From IMG/VR virus record IMGVR_UViG_3300034418_012737, positions 1 through 64,000 of that record: DNA of 64,000 nt; one strand, 5' to 3'. Under the pieces are notes generated by a model. That model worked only from the letters and a program-made list of their open reading frames with translations. It was not told the origin of the DNA and ran no database searches. Positions 9,070 through 19,065 of the stretch are shown here, one piece after another (position 1 is the first letter of the stretch; every line of letters begins with the position of its first letter). The stretch comes from a virus. The position numbers and the translations under genes were made by a program.

Positions 9070-12000
9070 TTATCCATTTTCTATATTAATATTAAAATCA
9101 GGAGAACTTACTCTAACCCCTTCATATCTTGCATTTTTTAATGTAGTATTATAATTATAATCTTGAACAGGAGCACGCTTTGCTGTGTTACTTACTATAG
9201 GATAAAAATTTATAGGAGTAATAGCTTTTAATGAGTAATCAATTTCCATAAATTTTTCTGATAGTCTAGTGTTAGAAGTATTGTTTAATAAAGGTGCAGA
9301 GCACATTATTTTTTGAATGTTATTAGTATTAATAACTAAATTCATAGTAATATCTAAAGAACTAAGGGTATTATATTGTCCATTATCATTTACAAATATA
9401 GGTGCTCCTTCCATAACTTTTTTAGGGTTATTTACTTCTATAAAGTAATAATCTAGTCCTGTTCCATTATCATAATTTTTACTAATTCCTGCTATTTCAA
9501 AATCAAAATTCTGCAACTCAGGTTGGGTAGGGTAATTACCATTAGTAGTTTCTAGTTCTATAGAAAGAATATCCCCAGATCTATATAAATCTAGGCTTGA
9601 AGTTAAGTTAAGTCCTAAAGGAGTAGTAGATCCAATTTGTATATGGGTAATTCCTTCATTATTATTAGGTTTATAAAATATTAATTTATCTTTAGTAGTT
9701 CTCCCATTATTTGCAGGAGGATTAAACTCTAAAGATGAAGTTAAAATATACACTCCAGTATCTCCAGATTTAGAAAATTCAAAAATACTACTTGTAGGAT
9801 TAGTAATTTTTGTTAAGGGACAATTTAAACTACCTGTTGTAACTATAATATTACTTCCACATAATTCTCCATTATAAAATTCATCTTGGGTAGAAGTAGT
9901 ATATCCTAAAGATCCACTAGGGGTTATAATATTTTTGGTACATAATTGTTTATATCCATTATATTCAATAAGATTACTAATACCATAAACGTCAGTTACT
10001 CCATAAACAGCACTTCCATAAAAACTACCTGTAAAAATTGGGGGAAGAACGTTATATACATTAAATACTCCCCCTGCACCACCACTAATAAACCCTGAAG
10101 TTATAGAAGCTGAGTATTCATGGTTACTATAATTAACTTGTGGGGGTCTATATTTGTTTCTTTCTAATAAATGTTGTTTAATAACTAAACCTGTAGAAAC
10201 AGAAGATCTAGCAGGTGTAAAATCTTTAATTAATTTAAATAAAGAATTATCAAAATACTTAAGAAGTCTAACATAATCTGTCCAATTATAATTAGTATAA
10301 TATTTTAAAAAGTAAGTATTTCTTAATTGATCTAAATTTGGATAAGAAGTAGCAGAAGATGAAATTTGACGGGGATCCCCTATATAATCCCCTATATTAA
10401 AATGTCCAAATGAAGAATTTATATCATCATTAATTTCATTTTGAGGAGAAAACGCTATTTCACTATAATTTATATCTTTAGTATAATTATTAGATCTAGG
10501 AGTGTTATATTGTTGTTGTATGGTTCTATAAGGAGATAATACATCCCCTTCTACCAGAGAATGTGATACTATTCTTATTTTTTCAGATATTCTATTTCTT
10601 ATTCCTATAGCTGGTTGGTCATAATAATAGAAATCTGTTTCCCCTTCAAATCTTAACCCGGGATGAACTTGATATACGCTGTTACCTACTTCTTGAGTTA
10701 TATTACCATACTCATCTACAGGATTACCATACGTAGCTCCCCCATATATACTGCCTGTAAATGGGATAGTAATAAATGAAGAGGTAGCATAACCATCTTT
10801 AAAATAAAAAGAATAAGGATCATTAGCATATTCATAAGATCCTGTTACCTTGGGGTGAACTGAAATAAATCCTAAGGGGCTGTCGCTGAAAGTTTCACGA
10901 AGTACATAACCACTTTCATTTTCTAATCCAATTAAAAAAGCGTTTTCTTGTAAAATATAATAACTATCATCTACACTTTCTAGTAAATCTAAAGAAGCTC
11001 TAAATATTAAACTTTCCTCAGAAGAAGTAGGGTAGGTACCTTCTATAGAACGAGGATTCATTACATAATCATCAAATGTACTTTGACTTATATAATCATT
11101 ATAATACCTTAATTCTTGCCAAGAACCTGTTAAAGGGTAATACGTAAGACTATTAATAATATCACCCGATGATGAGTTAAAAGGTAAATAAAATTTAGAA
11201 CCTGAGAACCAGGCTTCTTCACTAGCATCATCACCATATATTGAAGTGCCATAATAAGATTCACCATATGCTTGGATCATATAAAATAAATCCCCAGTAT
11301 CTGAACCTGTGGGTCCTATTTTGAATCCATCATTACCATTATAAATTTTACATCCAGTTCTTAATGTATATAATTCAGCATTACCAAAAATATCAGTTCT
11401 ACTTAACATAACAGACCACCATTCTCCATTGTAAAAAGGAGCATTTACTTGAACTAAAGCACTACTAGTAGGATTGTTATAATAGCTTAAAGTAGCATAA
11501 TCATTAGAAGCAGAAGGAATTGACCCAGAATATGAGCCACTACTATAACCAGAACCTGTATATTCTAAAGTTAAGAAAGAAGTTGCTGTAGAACCTGATA
11601 TGGTAGCTACTATTGCTCTTTCACTTCCACTAGGTACAATATTACTTGGTTTAAATCTAAAAGCGATTGTCTCAGGAACATCATTTAGTGAATTCCATAA
11701 AGGGTTTACTTTCCAATCAGCTTCAACATATGCATCTTCGGATCCTGTGTTGGTAACATAGTATGAAAAAACATTTTGATGGTAGTCCCAATCATTATGG
11801 GGAATTTTATCTTTTCCCCCAAACTCGGATATTCTTAATATAGTATCGGGGATACCATAACATGCAATTAAAGCTCTAAGTCCTTCTACTGTACCTTTTT
11901 TCTTTAAAAGATAAGGAAGATTGTGGTATAATCTTTTATATACTTCCTTATTAAGATTACTTAAGGGAATAGCCTCATTAGATGAAGTAATATAAGTACT

Positions 12001-13566
12001 TATAAACTCAGAACCCGTAGGAGGTAATAAGCTTCCCGAAGCATTGATACCAATTAATCCTGAGTATAATCCTTCTGAGGAAAAATTATTTTGGTATAAA
12101 TTTATACCCATAGATTTAAGGGCATCACCTACTAGATCTTTAGAGATTCCAAAATCTAATCTATTATCGGCATCATATCTATCAGATATAGCTTTTATGT
12201 AAGAATATAATATATCAAAGTGTTGTCCTATCATACTTAAGAACAACTTGTAACCATCATTATCAGGATCTTCAGCTAAATAATTAGGTATGCTATTTAT
12301 TAAACTATTTTGATTTTCATCATCATATAAAGAAGCACTTAACAATAAACCTCCATAATAAAGAGTGTTTTCTTGATTACTACCTAACCATTGAAGTACC
12401 TTTGTACTTCCTGTAGGAGATAAATTATAGGGGGGAAGTGAATTATCTTTAGGATAAGTTAAACTACTTGAATTATAATATAAATAATTTTCATACCCAT
12501 CAAAGTTTTTTATAATATTAGTTATATTATTTTCAAGTGTTTGGATACTAGCAGATACTTCTACAGAATTTCTATTAGATCCTGTAATATTATTTAATTC
12601 TGTTATAGAATAACTACAAGATTGAATTAAACCTACTTTATAGTAAAAGTTTTGTGCTCTTTGTTGGGCTGAACTAAAGTGAACAAAATTATTAAAAGAG
12701 GTATAATCTATGTTAACTTCTATTCCTTTTTGATTAAGTATATTTTGTAATCTATCATAAGAAGAAGTTAACTCAGTATTTTGAATTAAAAAATTATAAT
12801 CTACTTCTTCAGTAGAATTATTTACTTCACCTTGTAAAGGAATATTAAAATTAGGACCTTGTATATATTCTTTTTCTTTTTCAAGATCTATAGGTAAAGA
12901 AGGTATACTAACATTATACCCTATAGTTTCTGCTTTTTCTAAAAATACTTTTAAAGTAGTATCAACATCTATCTCAGAAGGAAGAGGTTGATATAATTTT
13001 AATAAAATAGTATTAGGAACCGTTGTAGTATCTAATAAAACATTATTAGCTATATAATATGAAGTACCTATATTTACATAAAAATCTTTTAAATATGGTC
13101 CCTCAAATATTCTAGAGCTTAAATTATTTACTAATACTTGTAATTCTTCATTACTTACATTATTATTAGTACTAATTCTAATTTCTTTTCTTGAAGGGGA
13201 GATTTCTTTTATAAAAAAGGTATATAAATTAGAATTTAAACTAGGCTCATAAAAATTATAATAAACATTATACTCTCCTATTTCATACCCAGCTTTTTCT
13301 AAATCGTTTAAAGGGTATAGTACTACATTTTGTATAGCATTAGTATTTATGGTATTTTTTACATTTCTTATTGTATAAGATGTTAAATCTGTATCTCTAT
13401 AAAGAAAAGTCCCATCTGGCAGTTTTACAGTAAAAACTACTGAATCTGTACTAGGGGCAAATATAGAAGAAGAATCAAAAGAGGGGATCAATGAAATTTG
13501 TTGTTCATTATACTCTTCTTGGGTAGGATAAACTTTATCCCCTTCTATTTGGTTTATACTAATCAT
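9070..13566 (-). CDS. Giant tail/baseplate structural protein (1498 aa)
   Basis: The largest gene in the window. It is beta-rich with many Tyr, Ser and Asn residues. A central helical segment reads LPYLLKKKGTVEGLRALIAC followed by YGIPDTILRISEFGG, a motif that recurs in large tail proteins of marine phages. Three copies of a YGxxxYG(xxxYG) pattern occur near residues 765-780, 935-950 and 1165-1185, also seen in 4794-5906. No lyase or peptidase motif was found. The start overlaps the stop of the upstream gene by one base. A peripheral baseplate or fibre-network role is inferred from size and context. Confidence 0.75.
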   Translation of the reverse strand: MISINQIEGDKVYPTQEEYNEQQISLIPSFDSSSIFAPSTDSVVFTVKLPDGTFLYRDTDLTSYTIRNVKNTINTNAIQNVVLYPLNDLEKAGYEIGEYNVYYNFYEPSLNSNLYTFFIKEISPSRKEIRISTNNNVSNEELQVLVNNLSSRIFEGPYLKDFYVNIGTSYYIANNVLLDTTTVPNTILLKLYQPLPSEIDVDTTLKVFLEKAETIGYNVSIPSLPIDLEKEKEYIQGPNFNIPLQGEVNNSTEEVDYNFLIQNTELTSSYDRLQNILNQKGIEVNIDYTSFNNFVHFSSAQQRAQNFYYKVGLIQSCSYSITELNNITGSNRNSVEVSASIQTLENNITNIIKNFDGYENYLYYNSSSLTYPKDNSLPPYNLSPTGSTKVLQWLGSNQENTLYYGGLLLSASLYDDENQNSLINSIPNYLAEDPDNDGYKLFLSMIGQHFDILYSYIKAISDRYDADNRLDFGISKDLVGDALKSMGINLYQNNFSSEGLYSGLIGINASGSLLPPTGSEFISTYITSSNEAIPLSNLNKEVYKRLYHNLPYLLKKKGTVEGLRALIACYGIPDTILRISEFGGKDKIPHNDWDYHQNVFSYYVTNTGSEDAYVEADWKVNPLWNSLNDVPETIAFRFKPSNIVPSGSERAIVATISGSTATSFLTLEYTGSGYSSGSYSGSIPSASNDYATLSYYNNPTSSALVQVNAPFYNGEWWSVMLSRTDIFGNAELYTLRTGCKIYNGNDGFKIGPTGSDTGDLFYMIQAYGESYYGTSIYGDDASEEAWFSGSKFYLPFNSSSGDIINSLTYYPLTGSWQELRYYNDYISQSTFDDYVMNPRSIEGTYPTSSEESLIFRASLDLLESVDDSYYILQENAFLIGLENESGYVLRETFSDSPLGFISVHPKVTGSYEYANDPYSFYFKDGYATSSFITIPFTGSIYGGATYGNPVDEYGNITQEVGNSVYQVHPGLRFEGETDFYYYDQPAIGIRNRISEKIRIVSHSLVEGDVLSPYRTIQQQYNTPRSNNYTKDINYSEIAFSPQNEINDDINSSFGHFNIGDYIGDPRQISSSATSYPNLDQLRNTYFLKYYTNYNWTDYVRLLKYFDNSLFKLIKDFTPARSSVSTGLVIKQHLLERNKYRPPQVNYSNHEYSASITSGFISGGAGGVFNVYNVLPPIFTGSFYGSAVYGVTDVYGISNLIEYNGYKQLCTKNIITPSGSLGYTTSTQDEFYNGELCGSNIIVTTGSLNCPLTKITNPTSSIFEFSKSGDTGVYILTSSLEFNPPANNGRTTKDKLIFYKPNNNEGITHIQIGSTTPLGLNLTSSLDLYRSGDILSIELETTNGNYPTQPELQNFDFEIAGISKNYDNGTGLDYYFIEVNNPKKVMEGAPIFVNDNGQYNTLSSLDITMNLVINTNNIQKIMCSAPLLNNTSNTRLSEKFMEIDYSLKAITPINFYPIVSNTAKRAPVQDYNYNTTLKNARYEGVRVSSPDFNINIENG

Positions 13567-14042
13567 TACTCAGGAATATCTTGTTGGCTAGCCGAAGTAA
13601 AGAATAAAGCATCTAATACTTCTTGTTGTAAAGTTAAATTTTCTTCTCTTAATTGCGTTATCTCATCTAACAAAGCCTGAATATCAGGACCTTGAGTTGA
13701 AGTGTTAGCATAATCTGAGCTTTGTTGCACTAAATATTGGTGGGAATTAGAATCTCCTTCTTTAGGAATTTCAAAAAATAACTCATCATATAACTCAAAA
13801 AAATCCTCTACAGTAGGAGTAGGTTCTTCCTCAGGGACTGGGGGGGATAGTTCTGTAAAGGTAGTGTTAATAGTATTATTATAAGAATCCCTATTGTATA
13901 TTTTTTTTACTAAGGGAGTTTCTTTTTCTACTTCGTTATGAGTTTCCCCTTTCATTAAAGTACCATCAGGCATATAATGGTAACCTAAAGGTGCAGGGGG
14001 CCTCGGAGGTAAAAATGGATTATTTAGATAATTTTCAGCCAT
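13566..14042 (-). CDS. Small tail protein with proline-rich N-terminus and C-terminal coiled coil
   Basis: 158 residues. The N-terminus is proline-rich (PFLPPRPPAPLGYHYMPDGT), the middle acidic (PPVPEEEPTPTVEDFFELYD), and residues about 120-148 form a leucine-heptad coiled coil (ALLDEITQLREENLTLQQEV). It overlaps both neighbours by 1-8 bases. It looks like a linker or oligomerising accessory between the two large tail proteins on either side. No known family recognised. Confidence 0.65.
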   Translation of the reverse strand: MAENYLNNPFLPPRPPAPLGYHYMPDGTLMKGETHNEVEKETPLVKKIYNRDSYNNTINTTFTELSPPVPEEEPTPTVEDFFELYDELFFEIPKEGDSNSHQYLVQQSSDYANTSTQGPDIQALLDEITQLREENLTLQQEVLDALFFTSASQQDIPE

Positions 14043-15162
14043 TTATTACTTTAAAATAATAATTATCATCTAACACTAAAGTTTCCCCTTCTATATCAGT
14101 TTTAATTAAAATTTGATAATACCTCTCAGGTTCTAAACCATTCATATACAATGTAAAGTAACTACTTTTACTATCAGCACTTATTTGAGTGTAATTAGTA
14201 TCAAAATCTATAATAAATTCATTTGTGTCTAAATCTTTAATTGCATAATAAGAAGAAGTAGGTAAATAGTAATTAATTGTATATAAAGAAGCAGTTTGAA
14301 ATACTCTAGTAGGAAATTGAGGTCTACAATTTACTCTAAATTTTTCTACACTATCCCTCCTATATAAATTTTTGTTATTATCTAAAGAAGCTACTAATCT
14401 AGAAGTATTAATTATAGTATTTGTTGAGGATCCTGTATTAAAATTGTAATCTCTCCATTTTATAGCTAATAATGGGGGATAAATAGTATGGGTATCTTTT
14501 GAAAAATACCTTAGTGTAGTATTATAATTTCTATCTGGAATAAATTCGTCTTTCTGTTTGAGGAGTAGACCATCGTTAGTAAATCCTCCAAGTCCATTTG
14601 AAGAACTATACCAATTTAATGTAATATTTGTAACATTAATATCAATATCTAAGCTAGAACTTAAGATTTGGCTTGAAGTTACATTTAATTCTAAAGTTGA
14701 GCCTGTGTACCAATTTCCTCCTCCATAGTTGGAGCCACTAAATGAAGCAGTTACATAAGGTGAAAAGCTAGAAGTTGCCCAAGGATTTACTCCTGAGGAT
14801 GTTTTATCCTTCCATGAGACCCCATTTCTAGTCTCAGGCTCATTAGAAAATCTCCCAGTACCCATTTGCCAAGATCCGGAAACAGCATAAGCTTCTAAAA
14901 CCGTATTTAAGTTAACCCCATAAGAATTAGCTATAAAGCATTTTAAATTAGATTGAAAAGTAGAAGTTTCTACTTTATTATCTATAATATCATTAATTTC
15001 ACTTTGAGGAAATTTTATAAGGAATCTACTTGTTTGTGGATATAAGCTAGGTTCATCAAAAAATGTAGAAGTTTCCATAATTTCATCCAATCCTGTGTTT
15101 AATTCAGGATATCCTGAGTACATGGTTGCATCTTTTTCAGGGTAAATGTGGTATACTGCCAT
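14035..15162 (-). CDS. Baseplate/tail protein with a DNRLRE-like beta-sandwich N-terminus (tentative)
   Basis: 375 residues. The N-terminus (YHIYPEKDATMYSGYPELNT, then RFLIKF) resembles the start of DNRLRE-type beta-sandwich domains, which carry an exposed Asp-Ala-Tyr strand and a later RxLIKF strand. The remainder is Ser/Thr/Tyr-rich beta. It directly follows the gp6-like wedge gene, so a wedge-associated role like T4 gp7 or gp8 is possible by synteny but not shown by sequence. Confidence 0.6.
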   Translation of the reverse strand: MAVYHIYPEKDATMYSGYPELNTGLDEIMETSTFFDEPSLYPQTSRFLIKFPQSEINDIIDNKVETSTFQSNLKCFIANSYGVNLNTVLEAYAVSGSWQMGTGRFSNEPETRNGVSWKDKTSSGVNPWATSSFSPYVTASFSGSNYGGGNWYTGSTLELNVTSSQILSSSLDIDINVTNITLNWYSSSNGLGGFTNDGLLLKQKDEFIPDRNYNTTLRYFSKDTHTIYPPLLAIKWRDYNFNTGSSTNTIINTSRLVASLDNNKNLYRRDSVEKFRVNCRPQFPTRVFQTASLYTINYYLPTSSYYAIKDLDTNEFIIDFDTNYTQISADSKSSYFTLYMNGLEPERYYQILIKTDIEGETLVLDDNYYFKVING

Positions 15163-15172
15163 AGGTTTAGGT

Positions 15173-17083
15173 TTATAGAGGAACTACTCTTCCTTTAATA
15201 TCTGTGTTAGGATTTTTAAGTTCAAAAATTGAAGGATCCTTAGATGGATAAATTATCCCATTTAAAGTAGCTCCTTTCATATCATAACCATATTTAGAGT
15301 ACCCTAAAGACTCACCAGCTATGTTTTCTATAGTAATAGATTTAGTATTTTGTACCCCTTCAATAGCATTGAGATTTATATATAACTGGTTTAACTCAAT
15401 AGGTTGGTTTATTTGGGCTTTAGAAGTATCAAAGTAATTAGATATAGTATTAATACACTTTACTATTAATTCATTACTATTATAATTAGGTAAAGTTACT
15501 ATTTCAAACTTAACCCTAAAATTAATTATAAAAGCATCTTTAATTCTGACTGAATCATTTATTATACGGTATTGGGATAAATAAGTAGCTAGATTGCGCT
15601 TTAAAGTATTAGAAGGGGTAGCAAGAGTGCCATCACTATTATAAGCACACACATATAAATCTAGTGTAGGTAAAGCTTCATTTATATTTTTATCTTGCAA
15701 AGTAGGAATTTCTGCATAAGCTTTAGCTAAAGAACCATATTTAGAAGGCATACTAAGAGCCCTAACTAAATAATCTTCTTTAGTAACTGCTCTTAATTGG
15801 CTCGCATAATTAGCTATTATATTATACCTTAAATCTTCCATAGAATCTCCATTCCCCCCTCCGGTTGATTTATTAGGATTAGTACAAGTTAAAGAATTAA
15901 AGGTATCTTGGGCAAGATTAGGGTCTAAAGTATCAAATGCAAATTTAACTTGGGAAGTATTTAATCCTGTTAAAGTATTAGCAGGGATATTAGCCCCAAC
16001 CCCTCCCCCAGTAAGGTATCTTACAGTTAAAGTAGTATTTGAAGGAGCAATACCATAAGTTTTAGTGTATAAAAAATTAGAAGGATCATAAGCTGTAGTA
16101 AGCTTATTTCTAGTAACAGGAAGTCCTATACCTACATTTTCAGGGTTAGGAGTAATTTCTTCATCAAAGTCTTGAGTAGTACCTGCTCCAAATTGAAGTT
16201 GGAGGGTAGCAGATCCACTATTTAGATTATTGTTACTTACAAATCTTGAAACAAATCTTCTAGGAACTTTTTCTAAACTTAAAATATAGGGAACTTCACT
16301 ATAATCAGATTGAGCATTAATGTCATTAGGAAAAGGATTAGTATTTTTAATTGTATTAAAAATTGTTTCTTGAGCTAGATAATCTACCTCTTTCCATTCA
16401 TTCCCATCTGAATCATACACATCCAGGATTCCTATAAGATTTTGGTCTTGAATTTCAAAAGTAGAAAATCTTTCTGGTTCCCCCGCCGAGAAATTAATAC
16501 TAGCTATAGTTGCAGAGTACGCCTCTACTGTTTTTTTAAGTAAAAAACTTTGAGGTGTATCACCTTCAATGGCATACACAGATACAATTGTAGGATCTAA
16601 AGAACTAGATTGACTAAAATCAACTACATTTTGTGTAATAAAATTTATATTAGATTCACCATCTGTTGTGATGCTAGTATTCTCAGGTATTATTAAGGAA
16701 TAACTAAAATCAGGAATATCCCTACCTAGGGTAGGATTATATATTGCTGGAACTATTTGGAATATTTCAACTTCTGTAGTTGAAGGAGTGCTAACACTGG
16801 GTTTATACCCCATCATATAAGCTAAAGCATATAAATTATTTAATTGTTTAGCATACTGTGTAAAATTTTCTTGAATTTGGTTATCTGTATAGAAGGCCAT
16901 AATGTCTCCTACATAAGAAGCCATTTCTATAAACATAGTGCTAGGAGAAGCAGGACTAAAATCTGTTACAGTATTAGGGAAATAAGTTTTAGCAAATTCT
17001 ATCAGATTTGCTCTTAATTCTGTAAAGTCTCTATTTACATACTTAATATCCCTATTAATTTTATTTTGGTTATTGTATCTCAT
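15173..17083 (-). CDS. Baseplate wedge protein, gp6-like (baseplate J family)
   Basis: 636 residues. The N-terminal region reads RDFTELRANLIEFAKTYFPN, then FIEMASYVGDIMAFYTDNQI and YALAYMMGYKP, which is the conserved opening of T4 gp6 and the gpJ wedge family. The C-terminal part (ISNYFDTSKAQINQPIELNQ, then LNAIEGVQN) matches the second conserved block. In T4, gp6 dimers tie the wedges into the baseplate ring and drive its rearrangement on infection. Its stop and start touch the gp25-like gene, reproducing the classical gp25-gp6 order. Length is close to T4 gp6 (660). Confidence 0.92.
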   Translation of the reverse strand: MRYNNQNKINRDIKYVNRDFTELRANLIEFAKTYFPNTVTDFSPASPSTMFIEMASYVGDIMAFYTDNQIQENFTQYAKQLNNLYALAYMMGYKPSVSTPSTTEVEIFQIVPAIYNPTLGRDIPDFSYSLIIPENTSITTDGESNINFITQNVVDFSQSSSLDPTIVSVYAIEGDTPQSFLLKKTVEAYSATIASINFSAGEPERFSTFEIQDQNLIGILDVYDSDGNEWKEVDYLAQETIFNTIKNTNPFPNDINAQSDYSEVPYILSLEKVPRRFVSRFVSNNNLNSGSATLQLQFGAGTTQDFDEEITPNPENVGIGLPVTRNKLTTAYDPSNFLYTKTYGIAPSNTTLTVRYLTGGGVGANIPANTLTGLNTSQVKFAFDTLDPNLAQDTFNSLTCTNPNKSTGGGNGDSMEDLRYNIIANYASQLRAVTKEDYLVRALSMPSKYGSLAKAYAEIPTLQDKNINEALPTLDLYVCAYNSDGTLATPSNTLKRNLATYLSQYRIINDSVRIKDAFIINFRVKFEIVTLPNYNSNELIVKCINTISNYFDTSKAQINQPIELNQLYINLNAIEGVQNTKSITIENIAGESLGYSKYGYDMKGATLNGIIYPSKDPSIFELKNPNTDIKGRVVPL

Positions 17084-17508
17084 TAAACAATAATATTAAA
17101 TTCAACGAATTCATTTAAACTATTAAAAACCGAGTAAAATATTTGAATTGTAACTGTATGATATTCAGTATCAGGGATTACATTTATAGAGGTAACTTTT
17201 ATTTGGGGAAATATTAAACTTACTTCTTCTTGTATTTGTCCTTTTAAAGTAGATATATTAAAATCATCTATTTGTTCAAATACAAAATTATTTATTACAC
17301 TCCCAAAATTAGGATTAAAAATTCTTTCTCCTTTCATATGTAAAAAATAATTAATAAGATTATATTTAATCTGTTCAGCAGTAGTATAATTTACCTTAAA
17401 TAAGGAATCAGAACCTGAAGTAGGGGAGGCTAGGAAAGGTAAAGCTAGTCCTATCCCAGTACTTTCTTGAAAATCTAAAGCAGGTATGTTTCCTATTTTA
17501 ATACTCAT
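17083..17508 (-). CDS. Baseplate wedge protein, gp25-like
   Basis: 141 residues with the gp25/lysozyme-like wedge signature: QIKYNLINYFLHMKGERIFN followed by PNFGSVINNFVFEQ, then a central QIQEEVSLIFPQI helix and a paired-strand C-terminus. Despite the historical name, members of this family have no lysozyme activity; gp25 forms the wedge core with gp6 and gp53. It overlaps the gp6-like gene by 1 nt and the upstream 113-residue gene by 4 nt. Confidence 0.92.
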   Translation of the reverse strand: MSIKIGNIPALDFQESTGIGLALPFLASPTSGSDSLFKVNYTTAEQIKYNLINYFLHMKGERIFNPNFGSVINNFVFEQIDDFNISTLKGQIQEEVSLIFPQIKVTSINVIPDTEYHTVTIQIFYSVFNSLNEFVEFNIIV

Positions 17509-17846
17509 TTTTTACCCATTAAATTCATTATTTGATCCATAGAAACATTCCCGTCAGGAAGGCTTGATCCTTGAGAAGTTGTATCTACAGTTCTTATTTG
17601 TAGGGGCCTTTCAACATGTTGACTATTAAAAGCATTCCCCATATCTCCTAATATGTTTTGGTATGCCGCTCTCTTTTCAGCGGAGCTCATAGAAGGCCCT
17701 TCAATTACTTGTTGTTTAGGTTGAACACTTTCAACTACAGCTTGTTTAGGAGCACGAACTGCTTCAAGAAGGATGTCTTTTATTTCTTCTTGTATTGCTT
17801 CTTTAACTGCTTGTTTTATTATTTTTTTTAAAGCGTCTTGTTTCAT
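17505..17846 (-). CDS. Small helical protein upstream of the gp25-like gene, unknown
   Basis: 113 residues. The first 30 form a charged amphipathic helix rich in Lys, Glu and Ala, followed by a Gln/Val/Pro linker and a short C-terminal helix ending MNLMGKK. It starts a transcription unit, since an AATATTTAT element sits 5 nt upstream of its ATG, and it overlaps gp25 by 4 nt. Small baseplate-assembly factors often occupy this position, but nothing in the sequence proves such a role. Confidence 0.6.
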   Translation of the reverse strand: MKQDALKKIIKQAVKEAIQEEIKDILLEAVRAPKQAVVESVQPKQQVIEGPSMSSAEKRAAYQNILGDMGNAFNSQHVERPLQIRTVDTTSQGSSLPDGNVSMDQIMNLMGKK

Positions 17847-17851
17847 TAATT

Positions 17852-17860
17852 ATAAATATT
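17852..17860 (-). promoter_or_regulatory. AATATTTAT late-type element
   Basis: Coding-strand AATATTTAT 5 nt upstream of the ATG at 17846, at the head of the gp25/gp6 baseplate unit. Confidence 0.5.
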
Positions 17861-17862
17861 AT

Positions 17863-19065
17863 TTATTTTGCTTCTATATCTTCTATGTCAATTAAAAATT
17901 TTAATTCATTTATTAATACACTAGGGTCTGATGCAAAAGATGAATCACTAGTTAGTTGTACTTGCCCTTTAGTGTTTAAAGCAACTGCATATCTTAAGGG
18001 CCAAGGAGTAGTATTAGATTTATCAAATCTTATTTCAAATGTAAAACCTTTATATTGATAAGAATTATTATTTACATCTTGTTCATTAATAGCTTCTAAA
18101 GTTTCTACCCCTAATTCATTTAAAAGATTATTAATATCTTGATAATTAGTACTTTCTTCCCCAGGTGAAAAGGTTCCTATAGGCAACCCCCCAGGGTTAA
18201 ATGCTCCAGTACCAATACCTGTACCTGTACCTGTACCTGTACCTGTACCTGTACCTGTACCTGTACCTGTACCTGTACCTGTACCTGTACCTGTACCTGT
18301 GCCTGTGCCTGTGCCTGTATTTATATCTATCCCAGTATTTCCCCCTATGCCTCCATTTATATTTGCATTTGAAGCATTAGCACGTTCTTGTAGTACACTA
18401 TTTTGGGCGCATACTAAAGTTAGTATATCTAAAAATTCTAGAGCATCTTGGATGTCCCCTATTATGTCACTTATAATATCCCCTACTTCTTTTATTCCAC
18501 ATCCTATCCTAGCAAATTGTTCTAGTAATTTTTTTAAATTCTCTAATATATCACCTGCAAAATTTATAGCTCCTGTGGGGACAACAGCAGCAGGAATAGG
18601 GGCAAATTTAATAACTTTTAATACAACTTTTAAAGGAGGGGGAATTTTACTAACAGTTTTACCTGTTTTAAGTAAGGTATTAACTTTATTTTCAATTTGT
18701 TCTAAACCCTTTGCAATATTATTTCTTTTTTTAATAATATTTTCCAACTCAGATTTAGTAGGACATGATGTATTTAATTGGGTTAATATATCATCTCCAT
18801 ACTCTTGTCTAAGAGTATTTAATGTTATATTATTACCATATTTAGCTTTTAAAGCTTGGGGGTCTATGTTTTTTAAATTCCCAAAAGAATTTTTTAATCC
18901 TTCTATTTGATTTATAATCCTTTCTTTGATAACAAAAACTTGGGCAAGAATAGTTTGTACTAAAGTTGCTATGGGATTTGGGGCACAAGGATTGGTTAAA
19001 GCATCTAAAGCACCTGCTACTTCATCTCCTAATTTTTCTTTTATTTTATCCTTTAATTTACCCAT
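17863..19065 (-). CDS. Baseplate-region structural protein with a (Gly-Thr)n linker
   Basis: 400 residues. The N-terminal 230 residues are helical, with hydrophobic segments (FVIKERIINQIEGLKN and VVLKVIKFAPIPAAVVPTG) and paired cysteines. A low-complexity Gly-Thr run of about 40 residues follows, then a C-terminal domain of about 110 residues with NYQDINNLLNELGVETLEAI and a beta segment. The GT run is coded by a perfect hexanucleotide tandem array, so its length may vary among relatives. It overlaps the gp5-like gene by 1 nt. A baseplate-hub partner is inferred from position. Confidence 0.7.
   Translation of the reverse strand: MGKLKDKIKEKLGDEVAGALDALTNPCAPNPIATLVQTILAQVFVIKERIINQIEGLKNSFGNLKNIDPQALKAKYGNNITLNTLRQEYGDDILTQLNTSCPTKSELENIIKKRNNIAKGLEQIENKVNTLLKTGKTVSKIPPPLKVVLKVIKFAPIPAAVVPTGAINFAGDILENLKKLLEQFARIGCGIKEVGDIISDIIGDIQDALEFLDILTLVCAQNSVLQERANASNANINGGIGGNTGIDINTGTGTGTGTGTGTGTGTGTGTGTGTGTGTGTGTGIGTGAFNPGGLPIGTFSPGEESTNYQDINNLLNELGVETLEAINEQDVNNNSYQYKGFTFEIRFDKSNTTPWPLRYAVALNTKGQVQLTSDSSFASDPSVLINELKFLIDIEDIEAK
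18217..18318 (-). repeat. 17-copy hexanucleotide tandem repeat coding for (Gly-Thr)n
   Basis: The plus strand shows 14 copies of acctgt followed by 3 copies of gcctgt without interruption, 102 bp in all. Each unit codes for Gly-Thr on the minus strand. Units are multiples of three, so slippage would change linker length without a frameshift. Confidence 0.97.

Noticed and set aside
14035-15162. Direct assignment as T4 gp8 or gp7
   Set aside because: Position next to the gp6-like gene fits, but no sequence motif of gp7 or gp8 was recognised.
18299-18910. 203-codon plus-strand frame opposite the Gly-Thr repeat gene
   Set aside because: It is antisense to a well-supported baseplate-region gene and starts in the hexanucleotide repeat; no promoter.
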